Below, piece after piece: positions 20,449-36,091 of a DNA stretch of 64,000 nt; within the stretch, counting starts at the first letter, position 1; every line of letters starts with the position of its first letter. The stretch lies in contig CAMYMR010000001.1 of assembly GCA_947259285.1 (NCBI GenBank), forward strand, positions 41,310 to 105,309, written 5' to 3'. Origin of the DNA: an uncultured Woeseiaceae bacterium. Its GTDB lineage: Bacteria; Pseudomonadota; Gammaproteobacteria; Steroidobacterales; Woeseiaceae. The notes below the pieces were generated by a model, which was given only the letters and a program-made list of their open reading frames with translations, searched no databases and had not been told where the DNA came from. The translations under genes were made by a program, and so were the position numbers.

Positions 20449-21462
20449 ATGCCGATCAGCCTCGGAGAGCTTGCCACGCAGTTTGGTTGTGAGTTGATCG
20501 GTGACCCCGATGTTGTCGTCAAGGGCGTTGCGTCATTGTCCAGCGCGTCGCCGGACTCACTGAGTTTTCTCTCCAATGCCGCGCTTAAAGAGCAGCTTCT
20601 GACGACCAAGGCTGCCGCCGTAATTCTGCGTGCCGCCGATGCCGACGCATCGCCCGTTGCGTCGATCATTCATGATGACCCCTATGCCTGTTACGCGCGA
20701 ATGGCCGCCGTGCTCTGCCCCCCGGCTGTCGTTGAGCCGGGCATCCATCCGACCGCGGTTGTAGCAGCTTCGGCAACGGTTGCCGACAGCGCGCAGATCG
20801 CCGCGAACGCCGTTGTTGGCGAGCGTTCGGTAATTGGCGAACAAGCATTCGTGGGGCCCGGTACGGTCGTCGGGCCGGATTGCACGGTTGGTGACGAGTG
20901 CCGACTGATCGCCAACGTCACGCTGGCGCGCAGCGTACGCGTTGGGGTACGTAGCATTCTGCATCCCGGAGTTGTCATCGGCGCAGACGGATTTGGCAAT
21001 GCCATGTCGCCGGAAGGCTGGGTCAAAGTGCCCCAGCTGGGCGGTGTGCGCATTGGCGCTGATGTCGAGATTGGCGCCAACTCTACGGTCGATTGTGGCG
21101 CGCTGGACGATACCGTCATCGAGGACGGTGTGCGCATCGATAACCTTTGTATGATTGCACACAATGTGCGTGTCGGCGCGCACACGGCCCTTGCTGGGAT
21201 GGTGGGGATCGCGGGGAGCACCACGATTGGCGAACGTTGCCTGTTTGCCGGAAAAGCGGGAGCCGTCGGCCACATCACCGTGTGCGATGACGTCATCGTT
21301 GCCGCAAGGACCTTCCTGTCCAAGGACGTTTCGGAACCGGGAACCTATGCGGCAAGCTTTCCCGCAACGAATGCGAAGAGCTGGGCACGCCAGCTTGCCC
21401 GCTTCCGGCGATTAGGCGACCTGATCGAGCGGGTCAGGAAACTGGAAAAGGGACGCGACTGA
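20449..21462 (+). CDS. lpxD: UDP-3-O-(3-hydroxyacyl)glucosamine N-acyltransferase LpxD
   Basis: LSSASPDSLSFLSN N-terminal domain, hexapeptide repeats, GVVIGADGFGNAMSPEGWVKVPQLGGVRIG, MIAHNVRVGAHTALAG. Confidence 0.96.
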   Translation: MPISLGELATQFGCELIGDPDVVVKGVASLSSASPDSLSFLSNAALKEQLLTTKAAAVILRAADADASPVASIIHDDPYACYARMAAVLCPPAVVEPGIHPTAVVAASATVADSAQIAANAVVGERSVIGEQAFVGPGTVVGPDCTVGDECRLIANVTLARSVRVGVRSILHPGVVIGADGFGNAMSPEGWVKVPQLGGVRIGADVEIGANSTVDCGALDDTVIEDGVRIDNLCMIAHNVRVGAHTALAGMVGIAGSTTIGERCLFAGKAGAVGHITVCDDVIVAARTFLSKDVSEPGTYAASFPATNAKSWARQLARFRRLGDLIERVRKLEKGRD

Positions 21463-21490
21463 TGGCTGCTTGTCCGCGGGTGCAAATGCG

Positions 21491-22261
21491 ATGATACATC
21501 CCACTGCCGTAGTCTCCGATCGAGCCGACATTGCCGACGACGTCGTGGTTGGCCCGTACGTCGTGATTGGTGACGAGGTCGAAATCGGTAGCGGCACGAC
21601 TGTCGATAGCCACGTTGTCATCAATGGTCCGACGTCGATCGGTAAAGACAACCATATCTACCAGTTCGCGTCGGTCGGGGATGACCCGCAGGACAAAAAG
21701 TACGCGAAGGAACCCACCCGTCTGCAAATCGGGGACCGCAATACGATTCGCGAATTTTGCACGATCAGCCGCGGCACGGTGCAGGACAGAGGTGAAACCG
21801 TAATCGGCGATGACAACTGGATCATGGCGTATGTACACATCGCCCACGATTGTGTGGTTGGAAACAAAACGATCATGGCCAATAACACGACATTGGCCGG
21901 CCACGTCCATGTAGGCGACTGGGTGATTTGCGGAGGATTCTCCGGCGCTCATCAGTTTTGCAAGATTGGTGCGCACGCTTTTCTCGGCATGTACGCGGGC
22001 ATAAACCGCGACGTTCCGGCCTACACGATCGTATCCGGTCAGCCAGCCGTGCCGCGTGGAATTAACAGCGAAGGTCTAAAGCGCCGCGGTTTTTCGCCGC
22101 AGCAGATTCGAAATATCAAGAACGCCTATCGCCTTACATTCAGAAAGGGCAAGAAGTTGTCCGACGCGATTGACGAGATCGCCGAACTCAGCCAGGGCCA
22201 ACCCGAGTTAGAGCTGTTCTTGGAGTCGCTTCGCACGTCCGAGCGGGGCCTGGTCCGTTAG
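21491..22261 (+). CDS. lpxA: Acyl-ACP--UDP-N-acetylglucosamine O-acyltransferase LpxA
   Basis: MIHPTAVVSDRADIADDVVVGPYVVIGDEVEIG...QFASVGDDPQDKKYAKEPTRLQIGDRNTIREFCTISRGT; ATG 21491 preferred over TTG 21470. Confidence 0.96.
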   Translation: MIHPTAVVSDRADIADDVVVGPYVVIGDEVEIGSGTTVDSHVVINGPTSIGKDNHIYQFASVGDDPQDKKYAKEPTRLQIGDRNTIREFCTISRGTVQDRGETVIGDDNWIMAYVHIAHDCVVGNKTIMANNTTLAGHVHVGDWVICGGFSGAHQFCKIGAHAFLGMYAGINRDVPAYTIVSGQPAVPRGINSEGLKRRGFSPQQIRNIKNAYRLTFRKGKKLSDAIDEIAELSQGQPELELFLESLRTSERGLVR

Positions 22262-22319
22262 GGCCTGCGAATGCTATGGACGGTGCCGCTATAGCATTAA
22301 CAAGCCCCTGGGTTTCTCG

Positions 22320-23456
22320 ATGAAGTTTGGCCTGGTTGCGGGTGAGGCGTCCGGCGACCTTCTTGGCGCAGGGCTGATTCGGGCGCTGCGCGAGCGCGAC
22401 CCGAACGCAACGTTCGAGGGCGTTGCCGGGCCCGCGATGCTGGCCGCCGGCTGCGAGCAGTGGGAGCCGGCGGAGTCGCTTGCTGTCATGGGCCTCGTCG
22501 AACCACTGGCGCATGTCCCGCGCCTGTTGCGACTGCGGAAAGAACTCTTCAGGCGCTGGAGGGCGTCGCCGCCGGATGCATTCGTTGGTATCGATGCGCC
22601 CGACTTTAACCTGGGTCTCGAAAAGATGTTGCGCAAGCAGGGCATCAGGACTGCGCATTACGTCAGTCCCTCCGTCTGGGCCTGGCGTCAAGGACGTATC
22701 AAGACAATCAAGCGAGCGGTGGACAGGATGCTGTGTATCTTGCCGTTCGAGAAGACGCTCTACGATACGCACGGCGTTGATGCCGTGTTTGTGGGCCATC
22801 CCAAAGCCGACAGTACGCCAGCATTCGCGAACGCTTCAGAGGCACGACAGTCGCTCGGAATCGGCGCGGGAGACGTCGTCGCGGTCCTGCCCGGCAGTCG
22901 CGCCGGCGAGGTCGCCAGGCTTGGTGCGACGCTCGCGACAACGGCCAGCCTACTGGCGGAGTTGCGGCCCGGCATCCGTTTCCTGACGCCGGTCGCCTCG
23001 CCATCTTTGCGGCCGGTATTCGAGCAACAGCTTCAGGATGCCGGGATCGACGATAAGTTCCTGCTGCTCGATGGCGCATCCGAGGCCGTCATGATGGCAG
23101 CGGACGTCGTGTTGCTCGCGTCGGGCACGGCGGCGCTCGAGGCCGCGCTGCTTGGAAAGCCGATGGTTGCGACCTACCGACTGGCAGCGATGACTTATGC
23201 AATTGTCGCAGGGCTGCGGCTGGTCAAGCTGAGCCACTACACGCTGCCCAACCTGCTGACCGCGACGCCTCTGGTACCGGAGTTCTTTCAGCGCAATGCG
23301 AGGCCCGCGATGATAGCGGAGGCGGTCGCGTCGTTGCTCGATGATTCAGCGCGCAGGCGTATGATCGGCGACGAATTTGCTAAACTTCGAACCGAGCTGG
23401 CGCTTGACGCAGACCAGCGCGCGGCCGATGCGGTATTCGAGCTTGCGCAACCGTAA
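22320..23456 (+). CDS. lpxB: Lipid-A-disaccharide synthase
   Basis: [69 protein letters not shown]. Confidence 0.96.
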   Translation: MKFGLVAGEASGDLLGAGLIRALRERDPNATFEGVAGPAMLAAGCEQWEPAESLAVMGLVEPLAHVPRLLRLRKELFRRWRASPPDAFVGIDAPDFNLGLEKMLRKQGIRTAHYVSPSVWAWRQGRIKTIKRAVDRMLCILPFEKTLYDTHGVDAVFVGHPKADSTPAFANASEARQSLGIGAGDVVAVLPGSRAGEVARLGATLATTASLLAELRPGIRFLTPVASPSLRPVFEQQLQDAGIDDKFLLLDGASEAVMMAADVVLLASGTAALEAALLGKPMVATYRLAAMTYAIVAGLRLVKLSHYTLPNLLTATPLVPEFFQRNARPAMIAEAVASLLDDSARRRMIGDEFAKLRTELALDADQRAADAVFELAQP

Positions 23457-23463
23457 GGTACCG

Positions 23464-24066
23464 ATGCAGCAGGCGAAATTGTCTAAATTCCGGGAACTCG
23501 TTGCCGGTGTCGACGAAGCGGGTCGCGGTCCGTTAGCCGGTCCCGTTGCGGCGGCCGCGGTCATTTTGCATCCTGATCGGCCCGTTGCTGGCCTGGCGGA
23601 TTCGAAAAAGCTGTCGGAAGCGCGACGTGAGCTGCTCGCAAAGGAGATTCGGGAGCGCGCTTTGGCCTGGTCAGTCGCGTGGGCAGATCCGGCGGAAATC
23701 GATGCGTTGAATATTCTTGCAGCAACCCTGCTCGCGATGCGGCGTGCGATCCTCGGCTTATGGATCCTGCCGGGCGCGGTGATGGTCGATGGTAATCGGC
23801 TGCCGGACCTCCGTTTCGGGCTGCGACAGCTGCAGGGTGAGGCGATAGTAGGCGGAGATAGTCGCGTAGCGGAGATCAGCGCCGCATCAATTATTGCCAA
23901 GACAAGCCGCGACCGGATGATGATGGAACTTGACAGTCTTTACCCTTGCTATGAATTTGCGCGCCACAAAGGCTATGGAACGGAGGTTCACCGGGCTCGC
24001 CTGCGTGAGTTTGGTCCGTGTCGGGAGCACCGCCTGACCTTTGCCCCGGTCAAGACGGCGATATGA
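23464..24066 (+). CDS. rnhB: Ribonuclease HII
   Basis: [48 protein letters not shown]. Confidence 0.96.
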   Translation: MQQAKLSKFRELVAGVDEAGRGPLAGPVAAAAVILHPDRPVAGLADSKKLSEARRELLAKEIRERALAWSVAWADPAEIDALNILAATLLAMRRAILGLWILPGAVMVDGNRLPDLRFGLRQLQGEAIVGGDSRVAEISAASIIAKTSRDRMMMELDSLYPCYEFARHKGYGTEVHRARLREFGPCREHRLTFAPVKTAI

Positions 24067-27000
24067 AGTCGCCGAAGTTTGCTCACCTGCACCTGCACAC
24101 CGAGTATTCGATGGTGGACAGCACGGTGCGTATTCCCGCGCTGATGGAGCGGTGCGCCTCTCTGAGAATGCCGGCGATCGCGCTGACAGACCAGAATAAT
24201 CTGTTTGGTTTCGTGAAGTTTTACCGCAAGGCGATCGCTGCCGGCGTGAAACCGATAATCGGACTCGATGTTCGTATTCGGAACGACGACGAGCCTGACC
24301 GGCCGTACACCTTAGTGCTGCTTTGCCAGGACAATTCCGGCTATCGCAGGCTGTCGGAACTCGTGACCCGGAGCTATCTTGAAGGGCAGTTCCGTGGTCA
24401 TCCGATGGCGCGACGCGAGTGGCTGAACGAAGAAAGCTGCCAGGGCTTGATTGCCTTGTCGGGAGGCCTGCAAGGCGATATCGGTCACGCCCTGCATGCC
24501 GGTCATCGGCAGAAAGCCGCCGACCTGCTGGAAAGCTGGCGAGCCGTATTTCCGGATCGATTCTATCTCGAGCTGATCCGGACGGGCCGTGCCGCCGAGG
24601 AAGACTGCGTGCGGATGAGTCTCGAGCTCGCGAGCGAGAAAGGCGTTCCCGTCGTCGCGACCAACGATGTCAGGTTCCTGAGTCCGGAGGATTTCAATGC
24701 GCACGAGGCGCGTGTTTGCATCCACGAAGGTCGTGGGCTGGGCGACGCCGATCGTCCACATCTGTATAGCGAGCAACAGTACTTGCGTTCGCCGGAGGAA
24801 ATGGCGGAGCTGTTTAGAGACGTGCCGGCAGCGCTGGAAAACACCGTAGAAATTGCACGTCGCTGCAATCTCGATCTGCAGCTGGGTACAAGCGTCCTTC
24901 CGGCGTTTCCGGTCCCCGACGGACAAACCGAGTCGGCGTTTCTCGAGGTCGAGGCAAGGCGCGGTCTGGAAGCCGCACTCGCTCGCAAGTTCGAACATGA
25001 CGGGGTTCCGAAGGAGAAACGGGACGTGCAAAGCGCCCCGTATTTCGAGCGACTCGATACGGAGCTGGGCGTCATCCAGTCGATGGGTTTCCCCGGATAT
25101 TTTCTCATTGTCGCCGATTTCATGCGCTGGGCGCGTGAGAACAAGGTGCCGGTTGGCCCGGGACGAGGGTCTGGCGCCGGCTCGCTTGTAGCATGGGTAC
25201 TCGGGATAACTGCCCTGGACCCGCTGGAACACGATCTTCTTTTCGAACGTTTCCTGAATCCCGAACGTGTCTCGATGCCCGATTTTGACATCGACTTTTG
25301 CATGGACGGTCGTGACGACGTAATTGACTACGTCGCGCAGCGCTATGGGCGTGAACGTGTTTCACAGATCATCACGTTTGGCACGATGGCGGCGAAAGCG
25401 GTGATCAGGGACACGGGTCGCGTTCTGGGGCAGCCCTATGGCTTCGTCGACCGTATCGCCAAGCAGGTGCCTTTCGAGATCGGGATTACGCTCGAGAAAG
25501 CACTCGAACAGTCTGAGGAGCTGGCCTCGATGTACCGTGATGACGAGGAAGTTGCGGCGATAATCGATCTCGCCAGACCGCTCGAAGGCCTGGTGCGCAA
25601 CGCGGGCAAACATGCGGGTGGTGTCGTTATTTCGCCGGGCCCCTTGACCGATTTTGCGCCGCTCTATTGCGAAGAAGGCGGCAGCAATGTCGTAACGCAG
25701 CTCGACAAGGACGACGTCGAAGCGGTCGGTCTCGTGAAATTCGACTTCCTGGGATTGAAAACGCTGACGATCATCGAACGGGCCGTGCGCATGATCAACC
25801 AGACGTACCCCGAACGTAATCTCGACATCACCAGCATCCCGACGAACGATGCCGCCACATTCGAGCTCTTGCGCAGCACGCAGACGGCGGCCGTGTTCCA
25901 GCTTGAGTCAAATGGAATGCGCGACTTGATAAAGCGCTTACGGCCGGATCAGTTCGGAGATCTGGTGGCGTTGGTGGCACTGTTTCGCCCTGGGCCACTG
26001 CAGTCCGGAATGGTCGACGACTTCATGACGCGCAAGCACGCGTCGAACAAGGCGGATATCGACTATCTGCATCCGGATCTGAAGCCGGTGCTCGAAGAAA
26101 CCTACGGCGTGATCCTGTACCAGGAGCAGGTCATGCAAATCGCGCAGGTGCTTGCAGGGTATACGTTGGGTGGTGCGGACCTCTTGCGTCGGGCAATGGG
26201 AAAGAAGAAGCCGGAGGAAATGGCCAAGCAGCGGGAAATCTTCGTCAAGGGCGCGACGCAGCGCGGCGTCACCGGCGCCACCGCGACGCGCATATTCGAT
26301 CTGATGGAGAAGTTTGCCGGCTACGGCTTTAACAAATCGCATTCAGCTGCGTATGCCGTGCTTTCCTACCAGACGGCCTATTTGAAGGCGCATTACCCGG
26401 CGGCATTTATGGCTGCTGTGATGAGTGCCGACCTGCAGAACACCGATCGGCTGGTTACGCTGAAGGACGACTGTCGTCAGCTGGGACTTAAGCTGGGACC
26501 GCCCGATGTCAACGAGTCGTCATTTCAATTCAGCGTCTCGGACGACCATACGATTTCATACGGTCTTGGCGCGATCAAAGGTGTCGGCCACGCGGCCGTT
26601 GATTCGCTGATCAACGAGCGTGAGGCAAACGGTCCCTTTGCCAGCCTCGCAGAATTTTGCCGGCGCGTGGATCATGAGAAGATCAATCGCCGAGCGCTCG
26701 AAGCCATGGTCAAATCGGGTGCGATGGACGGCTTCGGCCAATCCCGTCGCAGCCTCATGCACCAGGTTCCGGAGGCCCTGCGGAGCGCGGATCAACAGGC
26801 GAGGGCGGCGGCGGCTGGCCAGAATGATATGTTTGGGCTGGACGCTCCAGCCGCCGAGATCGAATCGGCGGCGCCCGTGGATCTCGCCGAGTGGCAGGAA
26901 CATATCCTGCTGAGCAACGAAAAGGAGGCCCTTGGACTTTATCTGACTGGGCACCCTTTCGATGCCGTGCGCAACGATGCAGGTTTCTTCGCCGACGGCC

Positions 27001-27584
27001 GCCTGGCCGACATCACAGCCGAACCGCCGCCCCAGAATGGCAAGGGAGGGCGCAATTTTTCGCAGCCGCGTCGAGAGGCCACGGTCGCGGGTCTTATCGT
27101 CGATGTCCGCAAGCGCGGCAATCGCGTGAGCATCGTATTGGACGACGACACCGGCCGTATGGAAATCAGCTTTTTCAACGAGGCATTCCAGGAGTTCAGG
27201 CATCTGCTGGTCAAGGACGAGATTGTTGTGATATCCGGCGGACTTCGCTATGACGACTTCATCGGGAGCTGGACGATCAACGCGAAAAACGTTCTGCATA
27301 TCGATCGTGTCATCGAATCGAGGGCAAAGAGCATGATCCTGAGTCTGGCTCCCAACGGTCAGGGTGAACAACTGCTGGTGAAATTACACGACCTGCTATT
27401 GCCCTTCCGCGAAGGCAGTTGTGATGTTTCCGTTCGATACATCGGTGACGGTGCGACCGCCCGCTTGTCGCTCGGTCCGGAATGGGCCGTGCGCCCCAGT
27501 CGCGAACTGCGCGACAAACTAACCGAGCTTCTGGGAAATAATAATGTCCGCCTGCTGTACGCGCCTGGCCGCGAAATAATGTAA
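24063..27584 (+). CDS. dnaE: DNA polymerase III subunit alpha
   Basis: [80 protein letters not shown] overlap with rnhB. Confidence 0.98.
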   Translation: MKSPKFAHLHLHTEYSMVDSTVRIPALMERCASLRMPAIALTDQNNLFGFVKFYRKAIAAGVKPIIGLDVRIRNDDEPDRPYTLVLLCQDNSGYRRLSELVTRSYLEGQFRGHPMARREWLNEESCQGLIALSGGLQGDIGHALHAGHRQKAADLLESWRAVFPDRFYLELIRTGRAAEEDCVRMSLELASEKGVPVVATNDVRFLSPEDFNAHEARVCIHEGRGLGDADRPHLYSEQQYLRSPEEMAELFRDVPAALENTVEIARRCNLDLQLGTSVLPAFPVPDGQTESAFLEVEARRGLEAALARKFEHDGVPKEKRDVQSAPYFERLDTELGVIQSMGFPGYFLIVADFMRWARENKVPVGPGRGSGAGSLVAWVLGITALDPLEHDLLFERFLNPERVSMPDFDIDFCMDGRDDVIDYVAQRYGRERVSQIITFGTMAAKAVIRDTGRVLGQPYGFVDRIAKQVPFEIGITLEKALEQSEELASMYRDDEEVAAIIDLARPLEGLVRNAGKHAGGVVISPGPLTDFAPLYCEEGGSNVVTQLDKDDVEAVGLVKFDFLGLKTLTIIERAVRMINQTYPERNLDITSIPTNDAATFELLRSTQTAAVFQLESNGMRDLIKRLRPDQFGDLVALVALFRPGPLQSGMVDDFMTRKHASNKADIDYLHPDLKPVLEETYGVILYQEQVMQIAQVLAGYTLGGADLLRRAMGKKKPEEMAKQREIFVKGATQRGVTGATATRIFDLMEKFAGYGFNKSHSAAYAVLSYQTAYLKAHYPAAFMAAVMSADLQNTDRLVTLKDDCRQLGLKLGPPDVNESSFQFSVSDDHTISYGLGAIKGVGHAAVDSLINEREANGPFASLAEFCRRVDHEKINRRALEAMVKSGAMDGFGQSRRSLMHQVPEALRSADQQARAAAAGQNDMFGLDAPAAEIESAAPVDLAEWQEHILLSNEKEALGLYLTGHPFDAVRNDAGFFADGRLADITAEPPPQNGKGGRNFSQPRREATVAGLIVDVRKRGNRVSIVLDDDTGRMEISFFNEAFQEFRHLLVKDEIVVISGGLRYDDFIGSWTINAKNVLHIDRVIESRAKSMILSLAPNGQGEQLLVKLHDLLLPFREGSCDVSVRYIGDGATARLSLGPEWAVRPSRELRDKLTELLGNNNVRLLYAPGREIM

Positions 27585-27594
27585 TCTCGGATTC

Positions 27595-28554
27595 ATGGAT
27601 TTAAAGTTCCTTGATTTTGAGCAGCCGATCGCCGAGCTCGAGGCGAAGATCGAAGAATTGCGCTACGTCGGCGATGATTCCGAGGTCAACATCAACGAGG
27701 AAGTTACGCGCCTCAAGAGCAAAAGCGAGACGCTGACAAAAGGCATTTTCGCGAAGCTGAATCCGTGGCAGATTGCTCGGGTCGCGCGGCACGAATCGCG
27801 GCCCTACACGATGGACTACCTGCGGGTTATTGCCCCGGATTTTCAGGAGCTGCACGGTGACCGCATGTATGCCGACGATCCAGCGATCGTGGGCGGCGTC
27901 GGGCGCATTAGCGGTCGAGCGCTTATGATCATCGGTCACCAGAAGGGTCGTGACACCAAAGAGCGGGTGCGCCGAAACTACGGAATGCCGAAGCCGGAGG
28001 GTTACCGAAAAGCGCAGCGCCTGATGCGCCTCGCGGAGAAGTTTTCACTGCCGGTCGTTACTTTCATCGATACGCCAGGCGCATACCCCGGCGTCGGTGC
28101 GGAAGAGCGCGGGCAAAGCGAGGCGATCGCTCGGAGCCTTTATCTGATGTCCACGCTCAAGACCCCGATTATTAGCGTGGTGATCGGCGAGGGCGGATCC
28201 GGCGGCGCGCTCGCGATCGGTGTCAGTGACCGCCTGTTGATGCTGCAGTATGCAATCTACTCCGTGATCTCGCCGGAAGGTTGCGCGTCGATACTCTGGA
28301 AGAGTGCTGAGAAGGCAGAGGTCGCTGCCGATGCAATGCGCATCACGGCGCCAAGTCTCAGTGAATTCGGTCTTGTCGACGAGGTGTTGACGGAACCGCT
28401 TGGCGGCGCGCATCGCAATCCAGCGGAGATGGCCGAGGTTATTCGAAACGCTGTACTCAAGAACCTCGATGAGCTCGACGGTCTTTCGATCGAACTCCTG
28501 CTCGAGCAGAGGCAGCAGCGTCTCGCCGGCTTCGGTCAGTTTAAAGAGGCGTGA
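27595..28554 (+). CDS. accA: Acetyl-CoA carboxylase carboxyltransferase subunit alpha
   Basis: [85 protein letters not shown]. Confidence 0.98.
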   Translation: MDLKFLDFEQPIAELEAKIEELRYVGDDSEVNINEEVTRLKSKSETLTKGIFAKLNPWQIARVARHESRPYTMDYLRVIAPDFQELHGDRMYADDPAIVGGVGRISGRALMIIGHQKGRDTKERVRRNYGMPKPEGYRKAQRLMRLAEKFSLPVVTFIDTPGAYPGVGAEERGQSEAIARSLYLMSTLKTPIISVVIGEGGSGGALAIGVSDRLLMLQYAIYSVISPEGCASILWKSAEKAEVAADAMRITAPSLSEFGLVDEVLTEPLGGAHRNPAEMAEVIRNAVLKNLDELDGLSIELLLEQRQQRLAGFGQFKEA

Positions 28555-29882
28555 CCTTCAGCGTTGAGACGCTGCGAGCCAGGTTCGAAGAACTCCAGGC
28601 TGTCGCCGGCACGCCGTCCCGTCTCGTACTGGCATTCAGCGGCGGCCTCGATTCGACGGTTCTCCTGCATGCATTGGCGTCCCTGCAAGGTCAGCATCAC
28701 ATTCGGTTGCTCGCCGTCCATATCGATCACGGACTTCAGGAGGACTCCGCGAACTGGAGCGCGCACTGCAAGGAAGCTGCGCAAGCGCTCGGCGTGGACT
28801 ATTTGTGTAAATCGGTGACGGTTCAGCTGGAGTCCGGTAAGGGCCCCGAAGCTTCGGCACGAGATGCCCGCTATGGTGCACTGCACGCCGAGCTGGGTCT
28901 TGGCGACTGGCTCATTAGTGCACATCATCGAGAAGACCAGGCCGAGACGCTGCTGCTTAACCTCGTTCGTGGCAGCGGTCCCATGGGGATCGCGGGAATT
29001 GGAGCCATGCGTCGATTTGGTCCGGGCTGGCTGGCGCGTCCGCTTCTCGAAACGAGTCGCGAGGAACTACTCGATTATGCGGAGCGCATGGGCCTTAAAT
29101 GGCTGGAGGATCCAACGAACGTCGACCGCCGATTCGATCGTAACTTCCTGAGGCACGATATCCTGCCAAGACTGAAGTCACGATGGCCGGACATTTCAGC
29201 GCGCCTGTTGCGCAGCGCGGGCCATGCGGGTGAGGCCGCAGAGCTGCTCGAGGATCTCGCCGACATCGACCTCGAGGGCCTTGGTGGTCGGCCTGACCGG
29301 CTACCCATCGACCGGCTGATAGAATTGTCGCAGGCGCGCCAGAGGAACCTGCTGCGCTATTCATTGAAGAAGCTTGGCCTGTCGACGCCGACCGCAATGC
29401 AACTGTCGCGAGTCCTGGAAGAGGTCATTCCTGCTCGCCACGATGCGCAGCCGCTCGTGAGCTGGCCCGGCGCCTCCGTGCGGCGCTATCGGAATGGTCT
29501 GTACCTCTTGCCGGAGAATCTTGTGGAATCCCCCGCGACGATCCAGGTGTCGTCAGCTGACGTGCCGCTGGGACCCGGGCTGGGCACGCTGCAGTTCGTT
29601 CACGACGCGCCGCGCGGAATGGCGGAGCGGTTTTGGCAGGCGGAGGTTCAGGTCCGATTCCGACAGGGTGGTGAGGGATTTCAGCCGGAAGGTCAATCAC
29701 ATACGCGAAAATTGAAGAAACTACTTCAAGAAGAGGGCGTGGTGCCCTGGATGCGCGATCGGCTGCCGCTGGTCTATGCCGGCGACGAGCTCGTGGCGGT
29801 GGGCGATCTCTGGATCGCCGCACAGGCTGTCGCCGAACCCGGAATCGCGATTCGCTGGAACGAGCGCCCGGCGTTGCACTGA
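28551..29882 (+). CDS. tilS: tRNA(Ile)-lysidine synthase
   Basis: [18 protein letters not shown]-loop; [22 protein letters not shown] start overlapping accA stop. Confidence 0.93.
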   Translation: MTFSVETLRARFEELQAVAGTPSRLVLAFSGGLDSTVLLHALASLQGQHHIRLLAVHIDHGLQEDSANWSAHCKEAAQALGVDYLCKSVTVQLESGKGPEASARDARYGALHAELGLGDWLISAHHREDQAETLLLNLVRGSGPMGIAGIGAMRRFGPGWLARPLLETSREELLDYAERMGLKWLEDPTNVDRRFDRNFLRHDILPRLKSRWPDISARLLRSAGHAGEAAELLEDLADIDLEGLGGRPDRLPIDRLIELSQARQRNLLRYSLKKLGLSTPTAMQLSRVLEEVIPARHDAQPLVSWPGASVRRYRNGLYLLPENLVESPATIQVSSADVPLGPGLGTLQFVHDAPRGMAERFWQAEVQVRFRQGGEGFQPEGQSHTRKLKKLLQEEGVVPWMRDRLPLVYAGDELVAVGDLWIAAQAVAEPGIAIRWNERPALH

Positions 29883-29940
29883 GCGGGCTCAGCAGGCGGT
29901 TCAGTCATTGTGTACCAGAGGGGTATCTGATAACGTTTAA

Positions 29941-33868
<3,928 letters not shown>

Positions 33869-33902
33869 GCACCGCGCAGAAAAACGTACTTGGGGTCATC
33901 GT

Positions 33903-34199
33903 TTGTTTCGTACACGCCTGTTACTGGCCGTGCTCGCTGTTGCCGGGCTGGGTCTTCAAGCCGAGCTCTGGTTCTCGGACGAGGGTTATCGAAAAACGCT
34001 GAACCTGCGCGACGCGGTTGCCGAGCAGCGCGCGCTCAATGACTCATTGCGCAATCGAAACGCGGCGCTCGATGCCGAGGTGGTCAATCTGAAGCAAGGA
34101 CGAGACGCGGCAGAAGAGCGCGCGCGAACCGATCTTGGCATGATTGGCCGGAAGGAAACTTTCTACCAGGTCGTGCCGGTCGCTGACAACGATCCTTAA
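33903..34199 (+). CDS. ftsB: Cell division protein FtsB
   Basis: Short single-TM coiled-coil: LRNRNAALDAEVVNLKQGRDAAEERARTDLGMIGRKETFYQVV; directly after eno. Confidence 0.92.
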   Translation: MFRTRLLLAVLAVAGLGLQAELWFSDEGYRKTLNLRDAVAEQRALNDSLRNRNAALDAEVVNLKQGRDAAEERARTDLGMIGRKETFYQVVPVADNDP

Positions 34200-34208
34200 G
34201 GGCAGCCG

Positions 34209-35198
34209 GTGTCCCTGCCAGATTGGGCCCGAGCGCACGGACCCGCGCTATTTACCGCCGTTATACGAAGCGAACCCTCTGAGTTTGACGTGACCGAGGA
34301 ACTCGGTTTCGAATTCAGCGCTGACGGCGAGCATGACTACCTTTTCATTGAAAAGACCAACGCCAATACCGAGTGGGTTTCGAGACAGCTGGCCCGGTTC
34401 GCCAACGTTTCGCAGCGTGATGTCGGCTACGCGGGCCTGAAAGACCGGCGTGCCGTAACGCGACAGTGGTTCAGCGTCCCGCGATGGCACTCACCGGACT
34501 GGCGGCGGCTCGAGGCCGTCGGGGTCCGCCTGCTTGAGGTCCAACGACATGACCGAAAGCTGAGACGGGGCGCCCATCGAGGCAATCGCTTTCGCATCGT
34601 TTTGCGCGGTGCGCCACCGCCAGCCGACGACCTGGACGAGCGCCTGAAGACCCTCCTCGATCACGGAGTACCGAACTATTTCGGCGAGCAGCGATTCGGT
34701 CGAGGCGGCGGCAACCTGGCCCTGGCGGACGACTGGTCACGTGGCAAAGGGTTGACTCGCCACAAGAGAGGGCTGGCGATCTCCACCGTGCGTTCCTTTC
34801 TTTTCAATGAGTTTCTCGATGCGCGTGTCCGCGCAGGAAGCTGGAATACGCTCATCGATGGGGACGTGGCGAATCTCGACGGATCCCGCAGCGTATTCCC
34901 GGTCCATGCGGTGGACGAAGACTTGCTGAGTCGCTGCGAGCAAATGGACCTGCATCCTGCTGGACCGCTATACGGCGACGGCTCGCCGACGGGCGGGGTT
35001 GCTGTGGGGCATGAAGGCTGGCTGGATGCGCTCTCACGAGCTCGCATCAAACCGGCGAACAGGAGTTTGCGACTGCGCGTCAACGACCTCGAATGGGCGG
35101 TCCAGGGCGACGCGATCGTCCTCGAATTCGCCCTTCGCCGCGGTACGTTTGCTACCGCTGTGCTGCGCGAGGTCGCCCAGGTCTCCGGCAGGAGTTAG
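34209..35198 (+). CDS. truD: tRNA pseudouridine(13) synthase TruD
   Basis: EFDVTEELGFEFSADGEHDYLFIEKTNANTEWVSRQLARFANVSQRDVGYAGLKDRRAVTRQWFSV. Confidence 0.97.
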   Translation: MSLPDWARAHGPALFTAVIRSEPSEFDVTEELGFEFSADGEHDYLFIEKTNANTEWVSRQLARFANVSQRDVGYAGLKDRRAVTRQWFSVPRWHSPDWRRLEAVGVRLLEVQRHDRKLRRGAHRGNRFRIVLRGAPPPADDLDERLKTLLDHGVPNYFGEQRFGRGGGNLALADDWSRGKGLTRHKRGLAISTVRSFLFNEFLDARVRAGSWNTLIDGDVANLDGSRSVFPVHAVDEDLLSRCEQMDLHPAGPLYGDGSPTGGVAVGHEGWLDALSRARIKPANRSLRLRVNDLEWAVQGDAIVLEFALRRGTFATAVLREVAQVSGRS

Positions 35199-35210
35199 CC
35201 GGCGCGGAGA

Positions 35211-35804
35211 TCATAAACGCTGCAACAATACATACACAGCCCCGGTACCGCCGTCGACCTGGCGCGTCGACACAAACGCCAATACGCTGTCCCAGTTTCT
35301 TAGCCATCGATTGATCGCATTTTTCAGCACCGGACCACGATGGCCCGATCCCAGGCCCTTGCCATGGACAATTCGAACGCAGAGATTACCCGAGATTACG
35401 CTGTACTCGATGAAATCGGCGAGCCGCTGCTTCGCTTCGGCAACCGTCATGCCATGCAGGTCGATTTCCGCCTGCACGCTGTAACCGCCGCGCGCAAGCT
35501 TGCGCATGGTTCTCCGTCCGACCGACGCTCGCTGAAACCGTAATGCAGCGCCGTAGCCGTGTTCGATCGTGTCGATATCGTCATGCAGGCTTTCTTTCAG
35601 CGCTTCGCGCTCGTCAGCGCGAGAAAAACGTGCTCTCGGTTTCGGCTTCGGCTTCGCTTCGGGAACACGGTTTTCGACCTTGAGCGGCGTTGCATCGGAA
35701 AACGCCCGGCGGAATTCGTCTATGTCATTGTCGTCGTCGATCACAGCATGCTCATCAAGGCTATGGTGTGTGCAAAACATTGAGTATAGTGAGCGCCACG
35801 CCAT
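35211..35804 (-). CDS. Smr-domain protein (SmrA/YdaL-like endonuclease family)
   Basis: EIDLHGMTVAEAKQRLADFIEYSVISGNLCVRIVHGKGLGSGHRGPVLKNAINRWL; start uncertain. Confidence 0.92.
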   Translation of the reverse strand: MAWRSLYSMFCTHHSLDEHAVIDDDNDIDEFRRAFSDATPLKVENRVPEAKPKPKPRARFSRADEREALKESLHDDIDTIEHGYGAALRFQRASVGRRTMRKLARGGYSVQAEIDLHGMTVAEAKQRLADFIEYSVISGNLCVRIVHGKGLGSGHRGPVLKNAINRWLRNWDSVLAFVSTRQVDGGTGAVYVLLQRL

Positions 35805-35814
35805 CCACCAATCC

Positions 35815-36084
35815 CTAGCAGCCTGTTGAAAAAGTATTTGGAGGCTCAGTTAAATGCTCAGCACTGCGATCAAGGCGCGTCTCGACGTACAGGTTGGGCA
35901 CCTTTACAAGAGGCGCAACGCAGGGCGCAGTGCTGAGCATTTAACCCGCAGGGCGCGCCAGAGAAGGGGTTCGACTTTGTTGCGCGCTTTGCGAAGGGTC
36001 CCGCCCTGCGCGGCATCGCGCGCCGCGCCGAACCCCTTCTCTGAGCGCGCTGAGCCCCTAACTACTTCTTCAACAGGCTGCTAG
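35815..36084. mobile_element. MITE-like non-autonomous element with TIRs and nested palindromes
   Basis: 22-bp terminal inverted repeats CTAGCAGCCTGTTGAAAAAGTA / TACTTCTTCAACAGGCTGCTAG (1 mismatch); internal perfect 20-bp inverted repeat (35849-35868 / 35926-35945) and 14-bp inverted repeat (35960-35973 / 36029-36042); no plausible protein. Confidence 0.8.
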
Positions 36085-36091
36085 ACGACGC

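Noticed and set aside
35854-36084. 76-aa ORF inside the MITE-like element
   Set aside because: Composed of inverted-repeat sequence; no transposase motif.
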